The notes below the pieces were generated by a model that did no database searches, was not told where the DNA came from, and worked only from the letters and a program-made list of their open reading frames with translations. The translations under genes and the position numbers were made by a program. DNA of 64,000 bases from contig BQUP01000008.1 in the NCBI GenBank assembly GCA_022835595.1, forward strand, positions 744,001 through 808,000, in the 5' to 3' direction. Each line of letters starts with the position of its first letter. The first letter of the stretch is position 1. Origin of the DNA: Cystobasidium ongulense (Eukaryota; Basidiomycota; Cystobasidiomycetes; Cystobasidiales; Cystobasidiaceae). Positions 1-12,016 of the stretch are shown here, piece after piece.

Positions 1-430
1 TGTCTTCTTTGTTCGTTACTGTTGCAATTTATCTGTTGTAAATAAGAATTTGCATTGCCTTAGGCTCTTTGGAAGGCATTTCTGCAACTCAAAGGAACAA
101 TTGATAATTGATTAAAGGATTGCTATGATACAGACGGTCTTTTTGGTAACCAGCTAATAAACCTTTCATGAGGTTCTACCCAAATTTTGCATTCGCCAAG
201 ACCATCTTTTAATGCCTTGCGACTTTCGGATCCGGAGAACGCTTGATGTGCCTTGGTCATGCAGGAGAAACTAAGAAGCAGGGGTATCACGATTTGAAAA
301 CTGAGTGACTGAAGAACGGTTGAACGAGAACTTAGGATGAATAATAAATGATAAGAGCAGTAGGTATTGCTTCTGTTGGTCAAGGTTTCAGGCGGTGTCG
401 TCATCGTTAAAGGGGTATACTTGGTGTTGT
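1..430. other. 3' flank of the monooxygenase gene, no supported gene
   Basis: This AT-rich stretch lies downstream of the minus-strand monooxygenase. A 93-codon minus-strand frame (123-404) has a serine/leucine-rich translation with no motif I recognise and no splice partners, so I do not call it. Nothing else is supported here. Confidence 0.4.
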
Positions 431-2754
431 CTAGAAGCCAGCTAATTTCATAGCTTTTTTAAACTTTCTATCATCAATTCTAAAATATTTATCTTCTTCC
501 ACCGCTAATATTTCGAAATTTCTTAAAGTGAATAATTCAGCATCCTCTTTGAAGAAATCTAAAGCTAATAATCTTGAATCTTTTTCATTTCGTGTTGTAT
601 GATATTTATGCCATATTTCCCTTTGAAGAGCTCCACTTTCTGCTCTTTTGCGTACTGTTTCTTGTCGTAATTTTTGGAAAACTCGTAATGCTAAGGGAAC
701 GTTGGATGCCTTTCCTCCGGACAATGCGAGAGATAGTGCTATAACTGCTCCATCCTCTACTGAGGCAGTTGCTCCCTGTAGTGACGTAGGTAGGTATGTA
801 TGGACTATTGGGCAATTGAACATCAGCCCTCTGTTGAAGTCGAAGTTCCTGCCTCGGCAGGAAGAGCAAGAGGAGATCACAATAGAACTTACTAGCATCA
901 CCAAAGAAAGCAACTCTACCATTAGCGCTAGTCCAAGAAGGGATTGGTTCATGATGAAACAATCTCCAATGTAAACCAGTTTTAAAATATTTCAAAGCAG
1001 CTAAAAAAGAATCATCCCATCCAGTAACGAAAGATTTTATTTCTTCCATTGATTTTATATCTTTCCAATTGAAGGAAGCTGTTTTATTTATATCAACGTG
1101 TGTTATTGAGATTGACATTTGATTGCCATGGTCCAACGGTGCGAAAAAGGCGTGGCAGTCGTCTCCTAGCCAAGCTCTGACATTGCCATCGAGGAGATCT
1201 GCCGAGAAAGGAGAGAAAAGACACAGGTGGTTAGTAGGAAACGACGAGTGGATGGGGAATGGGAAATGGGAAATGATGGGCTCACGGGCGCATTTCGGAT
1301 CCTCTCTGAAAGCTTTAGGCACCTTCATGATACTTCTATGAATTCCATAGCCACCAGAGCTCTCCTTGGATTCAGTACCGAACACTATTCTCCTCAAGGC
1401 TGAATTGCATCCATCGGCTACGAGAACGACATCTCCATGGAAAACTCTTCCATCAGATGTGATGCATGCTGGTCTGTCGAGATTATCTAAGATGTCAACT
1501 ACTTCTGCGTAGGGTATTACTTCAACTCCTAACATGCGTGCTTCTACTCCGAACACACCAAGGAATTGCGCCCGGTGACCTGAGTAGACGATATCAGATA
1601 GTGCTATCAGGGAGTGAAAAAGAAGAGGACGGCAGGTGACAAGTGACACACCTTGAAACATAGGAGAACCGTACTGCTGCGCAATGTCGTCCATATGAAT
1701 TCTGTTGATTGGGAATCCATCCGAATCGTGAATTATCATGCTTCCACCTTGAGCGGATCGTTCCCACATAAGACCATCAAGGCCCCATCGACGAAGACTG
1801 TCAGGACGTGGACAGCTTTTCAGCGTCTTGTCTGTATCAAGTTGAGAACGACCTTGTGAATGTTCTTACATTCGATTTGCATTCGGACAGAATGAAATGA
1901 GATCGCCATGCGGGGAGAGACCTGATCCTTTTTCTAACATTACGACGGTGAAGCCTGTGGTGGAATGAACAGGCATAGAATGTTAGATTGATAGATATTC
2001 GTGCGTTGATGTGGTAGTTGACGAACGTACCTTGTCTGGCACATGCTATCGCAGCTGAAAAGCCGGCTTTGGACCGGGGTAAGACAATATTCTCGTCAGC
2101 TTTTGAGCAAGATCAGCCTCATCCAACGGAGGTACAGTACTAACCGAATCCGGATCCGATAATGATAACATTGAGGGGCGGCTCCAGTACCGTTGTGCAG
2201 TTTGCGAAAGGAGCATCTTGTTTCTGAGTTTTCCCTCGATGCAGTTTATCGGCCGATATGCCTTTGATGTGCAGGCTTCCAAGTACGCGCCTCATCCCTT
2301 CTACAAACGAGACTGGCTCTGCTGTTGGATCGGTTTGTGATGACGGACCAGCTTCCACCCACGCTGAAGAGTGTACTGCTTCTGGACGCGTCTTGCTGGA
2401 CAAGGTGGCGGAAGAGTCTGCGAAGCTTGCGGTGTTGTATACCGGAGCAGCTGAAAAGGATGGGAGAGGAGCAGAGACAGAGACAGGTTCGCAGCCCTCC
2501 TTCACGTGCGTCCCGTTGCGAGGAGCTGCTTGTTGTCTGTGTATACTTGCAGTCCCCGTCTTTTTGCGTTTTTCTTGACTTTCCGCTCCGCCCGCAAGGG
2601 CACGTGCAGGAGGGATCTGCGGTGCTGTATTACCGCACAGACTGGAGAGGCGGCTCCTCGGGAGGACACTGCTGTGGCCGGCAAGTATGTGAGACAGTAA
2701 GAACCAAGCGAGTGCAAGCACGCCGTCGACTGTGGGAACACCTTCGACGCCCAT
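431..2754 (-). CDS. FAD-dependent monooxygenase (salicylate hydroxylase-like), possibly membrane anchored
   Basis: Predicted flavoprotein hydroxylase that would use FAD and NAD(P)H to hydroxylate a small, probably aromatic, substrate that the sequence does not reveal. Exon 1 ends in the dinucleotide-binding strand VIIIGSGFA, completed after a splice (exons 2754-2145, 2054-2031, 1954-1870, 1815-1652 and further 3' exons). Downstream come the DG motif (LVADGCNSALRR, near 1400) and the FAD ribityl/phosphate motif GDAIHTYLP...GATASVEDGA, also assembled across an intron. The stop is at 431-433 after MKLAGF. The start is the weak point. ATG 2754 gives about 190 extra residues, with one hydrophobic segment (GVLALAWFLLSHILAG) and a Ser/Pro-rich linker before the Rossmann fold. 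ATG 2295 would give a compact enzyme without them. Family assignment is strong; substrate and N-terminus are not. Confidence 0.8.
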
Positions 2755-3438
2755 TCCAGCTGTAAATCCGGCGTGGATAAATGCAAATTTGCAAAAGCTT
2801 GATAGATTGCCCCATACCGTGTTGTACGCATCAAGACGGCGCTCGCTTCGGAGGGCCCAGCTCTTCGGGGGAGCAAGCGAGCATCTACCTTCTGCTCGCA
2901 CCCCTCTTTCCTCGGGCTCAGCATCGCTTTACGGTGATCCTGCCTGGACCACGCCGGTCGGATCTTTGGGTCAAAGTGCGACTCGCATCTTTCTGCAGTG
3001 CCCGTCGCGAGCGAGATACTCTGGCCTTGTGCGGGACGAGGCGTCGATGTGAGACCAGGCTTATTGCTGCCCGCTGCTCTGCGGTGTGCTTGACCAGCTC
3101 TGCACAACGCTTGGTTGGAAGAAAAGCTGGTCTGGCAGAAGTAAGTGAAATCTGGTCACCATAGACATAGAGAACAGAGCAGGCTAGACTATGACAAACT
3201 ATCCAAGCGAACTGAAGCATCACAGAATCTCTTCCGGAGGCCACTCCTCTTGCTTTAATCCAACCTACTTGTGATTTGTACCCTACTTGACATAAATTCA
3301 CGTGCACGCTGCTCGGCTACTTGCGAAACCCGCGGCCGACCTCGCTGGCTCTTTTCCTTCTGCATACTGTGTGCTCGAATCCACTCTGACTATCACACAC
3401 TCCTTCTCGACCCAGCTCCTGTACAAGGGCTGCCTTCC
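2755..3438. promoter_or_regulatory. Divergent promoter region between monooxygenase and carnitine acetyltransferase
   Basis: The two genes point away from each other, so this interval should hold both promoters. It is relatively GC-rich and several frames are open by chance on both strands, none with a recognisable motif. If the monooxygenase starts at 2295, the shared region reaches back to there. Confidence 0.4.
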
Positions 3439-5910
3439 ATGCTCGCTGCTCTGTCTGCCCGCCGCGTGCTCCCAGCAAAGTCCGTCCTAGCCAGCAGCAG
3501 TCTCCATTCAAGCCGTCGAAGAGCCATCGAAGCCTCACGCAACTACACCGCCATGGCATCGTCTACAGCACCATCATGGTCAGAATGGCGTCTGAATCCT
3601 CCCTGTGCAATCCCATCCACTTCGCAAACACTGGCTCATCACGATCAACTGCCCAGATTGCCCGTTCCTGACATTCAAGCTACGAGAGAAAAGTTATTGA
3701 ACAGTGCTAAACCTTTGGCGAAAGATGAGAAGGAGTTCAATGAGATGAAGAGAAAGTTGGATGAGTTCTTAACTAGTCCACTTGCAAAAGAGCTAAATGA
3801 TGCGCTGATTGCGCGGTCTAATGATCCGTGAGTGGGGCATTATACCCAGTTCACACTGTAGACTCCGTCTAATCTGCTTCGTATTCTTCAGAAAGCATCC
3901 AAGTTGGCTCGCTGAATGGTGGGATACTCAAGCTTATGTGAGTCTGCACTGACTTTGGCAGATTGGGAGTCATCTATCTGACAACTTGTACTATACGACC
4001 TAAACAGATGGCATATCGCGACTCCGTAGTGATCAATGTATCCTACTACTATGCGTTCCACAAACTTCCTCAATCATTACGCAAGTCGGGATCAACAACG
4101 TCAACATCACCACATGATGAACCTTCAAACCCAGCATTCGTAGCCGCTTCCTTGGTGACTACAATCTTGGATTTCCGAGCTTTATTATTACAAGGCAAAA
4201 TAGAACCTGATATGATGGGTGGTACCAAATTAGATATGGAAAGCTATAAATGGTAAGCACCGCGCTTGCTGTATTTGCTTGAGAACGATATCTGAGGCGC
4301 TCGGCTGGAATAGGATGTTCAATGCTTGTCGGATACCTGCTAAGCCAGCAGACTATGCTATCAAACTCAAGGAGGATGCACCTGAAAGTGCCCACTTCAT
4401 CGTTATCCGAAACAATCAGATTTACAAGCTACCTTTATGGGATCAGCAGACAGGGGACAAGTACAGTCTTGAAACGTTACAAAAGTGAGTTCAATGCGGT
4501 TCTTGTTTGTATGTGAGCTGGACGATAGATTGAAACCGCTTCAACAGAACGTTTCAACATATCTACGACAGCGCTTCCAGTTCAGCTGACCCTGTCGGCT
4601 TGCTAACTGGCGGCAATCGCGATGTCTGGACAGACGCTCGTGCGCATCTACTAGATATCTCCAAAGACAACGTAAAGACCCTTTCGATGATTGAAGCAGC
4701 CTCGTTTGTCGTTTGCTTGGATCCAGCGACTCCCTCATCTAAGGTTAATCCCGACCCGAAAGCAGATAATCCAGGCGTGGTAGAATTTAGTCGTCAATTA
4801 CTGCACGGAAATGGCGAGAACAGATGGTTCGACAAACCTTTACAGTGGGTTGTGTTCGATAGTGGCGAGACTGGCTTCATTGGAGAACATAGTTGCATGG
4901 ATGGTACTCCCACTGCGAAAGTGAATGATTATATCGGTGCTAGACTCTCCAAGGGAGATATGGACGTTCAAGGTTCCACATCATCAATACCAGTCGAAGG
5001 ACTGGCTCTCAAAGTAGATGATAAAACCCGTCAAGCTATCGAAGAGACGAAGAAAGCGTACATGCAAGTTGTCGAAGAGGAAGATATGGGTTTCTTATAT
5101 TATACTCGATATGGCAAAAATGGTATCAAAACAGCTAAATCTTCACCCGATGGTTGGGTTCAGATGGTAATGCAACTTGCCTATGGCCTAACTTATCCAG
5201 ATGCACCGGTAACAGGAACATACGAAGCGGCCCAGACTCGAAAATATGCTCTAGGAAGAACAGAAACTGTCAGAGTGTGTTCACCTGCTAGCAAGGCGTT
5301 CGTATTATCTATGTTACCAAATAGCAAGAAAACAGATCAGGAAAGGAGAGCTCTATTCTTAGAAGCTTTGAAACAACATGGTAAAGATATGAAAGACGCT
5401 TCTGTTGCTCATGGATGTGATAGACATATTTTCGGCTTGAAAATGATACTTTCGGAAAGTGGAAAGAAGGATAAAGTGGAAATTTTTGATAATGAACTCT
5501 TCAAAAAGGCTGGTAATTGGAAATTATCTACCTCTGCTATTATTTCGAAATATTTCGTTGGATATGGTTGGGGTCAGGTTGACGCGGGAGGTTTCGGTAG
5601 GTACCTTGAACTCCTCCAACTATGAATCGCCGAGTACTGACCGTTTCAATGATATCCAGGCTTGCCATACTCGATTCACGACAACCACTTAGTCTTCACA
5701 GTGACAAGTAAGAAGACACAGAAGAATGCAGAATTTACCAAGAATCTGTGAGTTACTTGCACCAGCTACGCATTTCAGCTAGTAACGATGAAGTATTTCT
5801 CTAACCTCGATAATTTCTCACACAGTCGTAAAGCAGCGGATATGTTGATGGATATGTCAGAGTCTGCCTTGAAGTCGGAAGGAGAGCAATCTCTAAAAGC
5901 AAAGTTATAA
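3439..5910 (+). CDS. CAT2: Carnitine O-acetyltransferase, mitochondrial and peroxisomal
   Basis: Transfers acetyl groups between CoA and carnitine so that acetyl units can leave peroxisomes and enter mitochondria. Seven exons (3439-3827, 3892-3937, 4008-4252, 4314-4484, 4548-5596, 5660-5747, 5826-5910) give 690 residues from the first ATG, normal for the fungal family. Visible landmarks are the start of the fold (PSWSEWRL), the catalytic histidine in GEHSCMDG, the CoA-side segment GRTETVRVCS and the late motif FVGYGWGQVDAGGFG. The N-terminus from ATG 3439 is rich in Ala/Arg/Ser and lacks acidic residues, like a mitochondrial presequence. A second in-frame ATG at 3553 sits just before the enzyme fold. 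The protein ends in AKL, a type 1 peroxisomal signal. Two starts plus PTS1 is the arrangement known for yeast Cat2. Confidence 0.95.
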
Positions 5911-6257
5911 TATATTTGAACGTGTTCGAGTATCATGTGACTTTAAACGTACAGCCTCCAGGTCTCGAAATCTGGTGGCAAGATGAAATGCAAATACAAC
6001 TAACTGCAAGCGCAGTGCGATTCAGTCTAGTACTTGAGCGCAGTGGACAATGATGGTTGACCGAGACTGCCAGCGCTATGTACGTCAGTTGCTTTGAGTG
6101 TGCTGGACGCCAACATCAGGATTTTCAGACTCGATCACGTCGTCGTCCTTCACTTCGCAAATTTCAGAATTGCTTCTGCATTCACAAGTACACAGATCTT
6201 GCCTATCTGTATCCAACTTCGTACCAGCTTGCGCTTACTCGCTTGCTGTTCGACAAT
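5911..6257. promoter_or_regulatory. Intergenic region, CAT2 3' end and RRP12 5' leader
   Basis: About 350 bases between tandem genes. The frame upstream of the RRP12 ATG is open but begins at a non-ATG codon and has no conserved sequence, so it is read as 5' leader. Nothing else is recognised. Confidence 0.4.
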
Positions 6258-9200
6258 ATGGAGGCCATCGCCGAGCCCGCCGTGGTGCTCAAGCAAGCTC
6301 TGGACAAAATTCGCCATCAAGTTTCGTCAAAGCTCGTGAATCAGAAGAGGCCAGCATCACTACTTCTAGCTATCGAGACTACACTCAACGAGCAAGGAAC
6401 AGCTCTCGCACCAGTTGCATACTTTGCTGCCTTGCTATCGACAATCCAGCAGCTCGCTGCGAACGTAGAAGCTATCGATAGCGATGGAGAGACTTTACCT
6501 GCAGCGTTATACCTGTTCGCTATTGTGCTTCCATGCACAGCTGGAGGAGTAGTCAAGAGCAGATCTGGTAGCCTTATCGAAGTCTTTGGACCTCTCATGG
6601 CTGTCTACAACGACCAAGCTGCAGCTATGAAATCGCTTCTCACCATCCTGCAATTTGTCTATATAAACATGGACAACTCTACACTCACAGGCTCATTGCC
6701 AGCCAAGCAAGTTTTCAACACTATTCTTGCACTGCTTGTAGATCCAAGACCGAAAGTACGCAGAAAAGCTCAGGAAGTCGTTCAAGTCCTCCTAGCCAAC
6801 CCACCGGCTCCGAGCATCCGCCACCCATACGCTACTCGAGTAGCGGACTTTGTGATTGAAAGCTTGAAAGAAGCACTCAAAGACGGCAAGAAGGGAGGAA
6901 AAAAGCGTGCTCAAGAAGATGCTTCAGGAAATAGTCCCGAAGTATCTCGCGCTATCGGACTGTGCGCTTTCATCAAAATGGCAGGAAAGGATTGGCCTTC
7001 AAGCTATATCGCTCCATTATGCAGCCTACTGCTCAGCCTACCACGACTCTCAAACACTTTCCTTACGACTGCAAGTTATGATATCCTAGAGACACTCTTC
7101 AGCAAATCATCAGACTCCTTCGAAGAAGGTAAAGTTGAGGAGACGCTCGAAGCTGTACTGGCTGCAAAGCCTACCGGCTCCGGAAGCGTCGAAGAGCGCA
7201 TCTTGCCTGGATGGCTCGGAACCGTGGAGCATGGCTTCGTTGCTTTCTCTAGGTATGTTAATTGTTAATTGAAATGCGTTGAGGGTGAAGCTTTACTGAT
7301 ACGTCAGCTGTTGTAGATCCAACCCAGAACGCTGCACTGCTGCGGTATATTCCACTTTCAACGGTGTATTGAGCTTTCTAGCGTCGCCTGCGATGCCGGT
7401 TCGCACAGCTGCAGCTTCGACTCTCAAAGCACTCCTACGATACTGCGTAACAAACGATGAGATCGCTTATGCAGCAACTCACTCAAATGCGGACAAGCAG
7501 GACAGTCAATCTCATCCGCTACCAGCAATTTCCGAGACCTTGCTGTCAGCGCTCAAGAACATTAAATATCAAGCTATGGCTATGCCTCACCTCCTTTCCG
7601 TAGTTGCTGCCTTCATTGCTCGCCTACGCTTCCGTATTGGCGCAGGGAACGGTCCACTAGTACCAGCTGCCAGCATACTCACTTCAGAACATGTCAAAAT
7701 TGCAGGCCAACTTCGAGCCGTCGACAACTTTGAGTTCCGAGAAGGCGCAGAGCTCGTTCTGGGTACAGCTACAGAAGTCTGTGGTCCTGAATGGATCCTC
7801 TCCCTCTTACCTCTCAATCTTGACGATACGCAAAAGCAAACCGCTTCAGAACCAGGAAGAGCATGGCTATTACCCATTCTCAAATCGAAGATTACAAATA
7901 CAAAGCTTTCACACTTCACAACGTACTTTGTGCCCTTATCTGAAGCCATGTTTGGCAAATTGAAGGAAGCCGAAGCAAAGGCTGAGAACGCCAAAACCGA
8001 TGCTGATAAGAAAAGATTAGGTATTCAAGCCAAAGTCTTCGAGGCTTTAGTACAGCAGATCTGGGCTTTGTTCCCCGGATACTGTGACTTACCTGTCGAT
8101 TTGGCTCAAGCCTTTACCAAGCAGTTTTGCGAGATGCTTGCCAACGTACTGTACTCTCAAGGTCATCTGCGACCAGCTATCTTCCGCGGTCTTCAGCTTT
8201 TAGTGGAACGAAACAAGTCACTCATGGCCTCAGCTTCTCCTTCCGACATGCTCATTCAGACCTTCGGCATAGATGCAGAGACTGGAAAGAAGAACATTCA
8301 GCTTCTTTCAGGTTTGGCACCAAATCTGCTCGCGGTCATGTTCAATGTATTCAGCAAGGCAGGCAAGGAAGGCCGAGGCTACGTTTTGGATGGTATCAGC
8401 GCATACTTGAGCATCCTCAGCGCCAAGGTAAGCAAGCATTCCGTTGTAGGTAAAGCACTTCCCGCTAACTCAAACTTGCCTGTTCGTAGGACCTTGTCGG
8501 CACGTTCAACAAGCTCAAGAGCCTCCTTCTACAAGCTCTACCGAATCAAAGCAAGGCGGCGGCCGGAGAGACTACTGTCCCACAAACAATGCTTGATTTC
8601 CTTGTGCAGCTCGTACCTTTCCTTCCAGATCAAGACACAGCTAGCGAACTGCTCAAACTCGTCACCACAACAGAAGTACTGCAAAACAAAGATACCGCTG
8701 TGCAGAAGAAAGCATACCGAGCTCTTGTGCGCATGTGCGAGTCGAACAATGCAGTTGGCGAGCGATGCATACGCGACAACATTGAGCAGGTCGTTGAAGA
8801 GCTTATCGAGAAGAACCACAATGTTGCCGCCTCGGCCAAGAAGGACCGCATAGTCCTTCTGGCAACTATCATACCCATCCTACCTGCTGACAAGCTGCAC
8901 GTCATTCCTTCTATCATCCCCGAAGCCGTCTTAAGTACAAAAGAAGCTAACGAAGCTACTCGAGGGGCAGCCTACGACTTGCTCGTCGGCATGGCTGAGA
9001 AGATGGCAAAGGGTGGAGTGATCAAGAGAGATTTGATCCGCGGAGCGCAGGATATGCAAGAGGATGAAGAGGAGGCAGAACCTGTACAAAACGAAGCTGA
9101 AGCATCGATACAAGAGTACATCACTATGGTCGCAGCTGGTCTCGTTGGAACATCTCCCCACATGATCAGTGCTACTATCACTGCTTTATCCAGACTTTTG

Positions 9201-10419
9201 TTCGAATATCATGGTAAGCTGGCCTTACTTATCGCACGGTTGAAATACGGACTTGCTGATTCTGGCTGTAATAGAAAAACTACCATCACCTATCATCAAT
9301 GACATGCTTTCGACAATGCTTATCTTCCTTGGCTCGGCCAATCGAGAGATTGTCAAGTCTGCCATCGGTTTCGTCAAGGTTGCCGTTGTCGGACTGGCGC
9401 CTGTCGATGTCCAACCTCATCTCGCAGACCTTGTGCCTGCCCTTTTCAACTGGTCACATGAGCATGCAAACCACTTCAAGGCTAACATTCGACACATCCT
9501 TGAGCGGATGATTCGCAAATTCGGATATGACGAGATTGAAACCCTCACACCTGAAAAGGACAGGAAACTGCTTGTGAACATCAAGAAGCGCCAACAGCGA
9601 GCGAAGAGAAAGAAGGAACAGGCCGAAGAGGACGAGCAGGAGGGCAGTGATGACGAAAAGGCTCAACCTCGCACGAGCAGGAATGCGTATGAAGATGCTC
9701 TGTACGGAAGCGAAGATGAGGATGATGTGAGCGATGCTGAAGAAGCCCCAGTTCAAGCCCAACCCAACAAGAGGGCGCCTCCACCGCAAGGCTTACGAAA
9801 GAATGCTATCGGACGGCGGAAGGACGATCCTCCTCATCAAGAACGCCTTGGGGAATCGTATATCACGGAAGGAGACGATCCTCTGGATCTACTTGATGAG
9901 AAGATGCTTGGCCGTATCTCGCGCAAAGATCCTCGAGCTGAAGAAGCAAGACGTGCAAAACGCGAAGAAGCTTCGTCGTCCAGATTCAAGACTGACAGCC
10001 GAGGCAAGCTTATCTTCAACGATGAAGACGGCGACGGTGGCGCTTCGGGTGGAGAGGGAGATGACGATGGCATGGACGCTACCGGAGCATACCTCGAGGC
10101 TATCAACGGCGAAGATGGATTCCAACGTACACAGGCTGGAAAGATCAAATTTAACAAGCCTACGAAGCGTGGTCGTGCGCAGATGGAGGAAGATGAGCTC
10201 GTTGCTGATGTCAAGGACAGACTTGAGGGTCTAGGCATGTTAAAGGACAAGACCAAGAAGCAGAAGAAGGTCAAGGAAAACATTGGACAGGAATTCAAGG
10301 CCAAGAAAGCTGGGGGTGATATCAAAAAGGATGGTGTTAATCCATATGCTTATGTTCCTTTGGGCAACGGAAAGAAGCGCTCGAATCTCAACATTGTCGG
10401 AAAGGGCAAGCGTAGATGA
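6258..10419 (+). CDS. RRP12: Ribosomal RNA-processing protein 12 (HEAT repeat, NUC173 family)
   Basis: Nucleolar/nuclear HEAT-repeat protein that in yeast helps pre-rRNA processing and export of both ribosomal subunits. Four exons (6258-7252, 7317-8427, 8490-9213, 9275-10419) join in frame to 1,324 residues, normal for the family. The first two thirds are alternating amphipathic helices without catalytic motifs. The C-terminal third switches to charged sequence with acidic runs (EDEDDVSDAEE), the conserved-looking segment KFNKPTKRGRAQMEEDEL and a lysine-rich end (KKRSNLNIVGKGKRR), as expected for a nucleolar protein. I chose ATG 6258 because it opens the conserved N-terminal helix (VVLKQALDKIRHQ) and the upstream extension has no ATG of that kind. 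Exon 1 uses phase 2 and exon 3 phase 1. Confidence 0.9.
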
Positions 10420-10774
10420 GTGTATTGAGCACTGAATTTGTAGTGTAGTACAGCTTTGTGTTGTTTGCAGTATCATCCATCCAGTATTGGCATTTCATCT
10501 CTACTCGTGACTCCGTCGGTCGGAAAGCACAGCCCGCAGGGCCGTTGAGGGGTATAAGATGTTGCAGCCATTGAGGCGAGACCAGCATGGCAAAGTGCAT
10601 GTTGACATGTACATACAAGAGGAAGCTCGTAGTCATTTGCCCGATTAAGCGGAAAGGCGATCGAGGTTGTCTGCAGCTGGAACGCCATTCCAGCTGGCAG
10701 CGTGGAAGTCAAGCATTCTCGCTCTACTTAACTACGCCCGAAGTCAGCTTCTTTCAAGATCTAAGGCGCGCACG
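10420..10774. promoter_or_regulatory. Intergenic region, RRP12 3' end and PHO88 promoter
   Basis: A 355-base gap between tandem genes. I see no additional gene and no distinctive regulatory element. Confidence 0.4.
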
Positions 10775-11670
10775 ATGAACCAACAACTGGTAACGATGGC
10801 CGTCGGCCTCGGCCTGAGCCAGGTCGCAAGAAGGCTGGATCTGGATACTCCAGAGCGGCTCTGGGGCATTAGAGCCCTGTACCTCGCTACGAATGTCATC
10901 ATCTTCGCCTTGTACCTATATATCGCTGCCAAGGTTCGTAGAGCAGAGCACTGCTTGTTCGCTGCTGTTCTACCAGGCGTTGGAGCTGATCTGGCTTCTT
11001 CAATGCAACCGCAGGTTCGCAGAAGAAACGACAATACCATCCTCAAATATGTAGAGCCGAAGCCATTTTCCGTATGTTAGCTTCCTTTACGTTTCGTGGA
11101 TGCTCTACAAAGCCGCAAGCGAGGCTCAGAGCTTGAAGAGGGAAATAGTGTAACTGACTCTGGAGATACTCTGCTTTTCCCATGCAGGGCCAAACGGGTG
11201 AACCACCGAATGTAGTAACGACGACAGCGCGAAACTATGACTTGATGGAAGTCTCAAAAGCCATCCGCGGTACTTTCATGGGTATCATGATGACTATGTT
11301 TATGCATCTGTAGGTGGATGCTTCATGAAATGTTCAAAAACGGAGGTTATACTGAATGTTCTGATCTGCCATGCAGCTGGCTCAAGTTCAATCAGCCATT
11401 ATTGGTGTCCAGCTTGACAGTCTGGATCGGTCTTTACCGCGCGAATGTGAGCGACAGCCTTTTCCTGCAGGCAACGAAATCTTGGCTAATAGCAATCGTG
11501 TCCAGATCGTCCGCCTGTACCTCCGTGGGCATGAAGGAGCTGAAGATCTCAAGCGACCATTCAGACCAGGTGGTCCTTCTTTTATGGCAGGCGCTGGCCC
11601 TGCAACGGATAGAGCTTCTATTGAAGCTGCTGAGAAGGCGAACCTTTTGTACAGAAAGGAGGAATTCTAG
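10775..11670 (+). CDS. PHO88: Pho88/SND3 ER membrane protein
   Basis: ER membrane protein first linked to phosphate uptake and later identified in yeast as Snd3, a component of the SRP-independent targeting route. Five short exons (10775-10933, 11015-11071, 11188-11309, 11377-11446, 11506-11670) yield 190 residues, close to the about 188 of the yeast protein. Family landmarks occur in order: the N-terminal segment with SQVARRLDLDTPERL, a hydrophobic stretch (NVIIFALYLYIAAKV), the DNTILKYVEP box, the TTTARNYDLMEV box, a second hydrophobic stretch around GTFMGIMMTMFMHLWLKF, and the terminal DLKRPFRPG. Intron 1 begins gttcgtagagc and the next exon begins gttcgcagaag, so the two splice borders resemble each other. 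Confidence 0.93.
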
Positions 11671-12016
11671 ATACCCAACCAAAAGTATAGTATTGACCGG
11701 CGGTCAAGTGGTAACACAATACGCTAGTCTTCTGACACGGGGATCTACGTTATGGTCTACATCTTCATGCAGCCGGTGTCTTGATTGTCTCCACAAGTGG
11801 CTGTAATTACTAACTTGCAGGCGGCGGGGCCAGCTATAAGGACGTGGGTTTGTTTGTTGTTAGTGGTATTGTAGAGCTTGTACGAGGAGGTCGAAGGCCA
11901 GGCTCTTGTACCGAAAGTCTCATGCACAAATTGGACCAAAAAGTTCAAAGGCCGGCTTTTTCCACGTCCAATTCACCGGAAGGCACACTGCTGCGAAAAG
12001 CCACACATCAAACAAC
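11671..12016. promoter_or_regulatory. Intergenic region before the PEX11-type gene
   Basis: A 346-base gap with no supported gene. The short frames across it start at non-ATG codons or carry no conserved sequence. Confidence 0.35.

Noticed and set aside
123-404. 93-codon minus-strand frame at the left edge
   Set aside because: No motif, random Ser/Leu-rich composition and no splice partners; it lies just past the monooxygenase stop.
2502-3107. 201-codon minus-strand frame overlapping the monooxygenase 5' region
   Set aside because: It starts at a doubtful codon, overlaps other open frames in a GC-rich stretch and has no domain.
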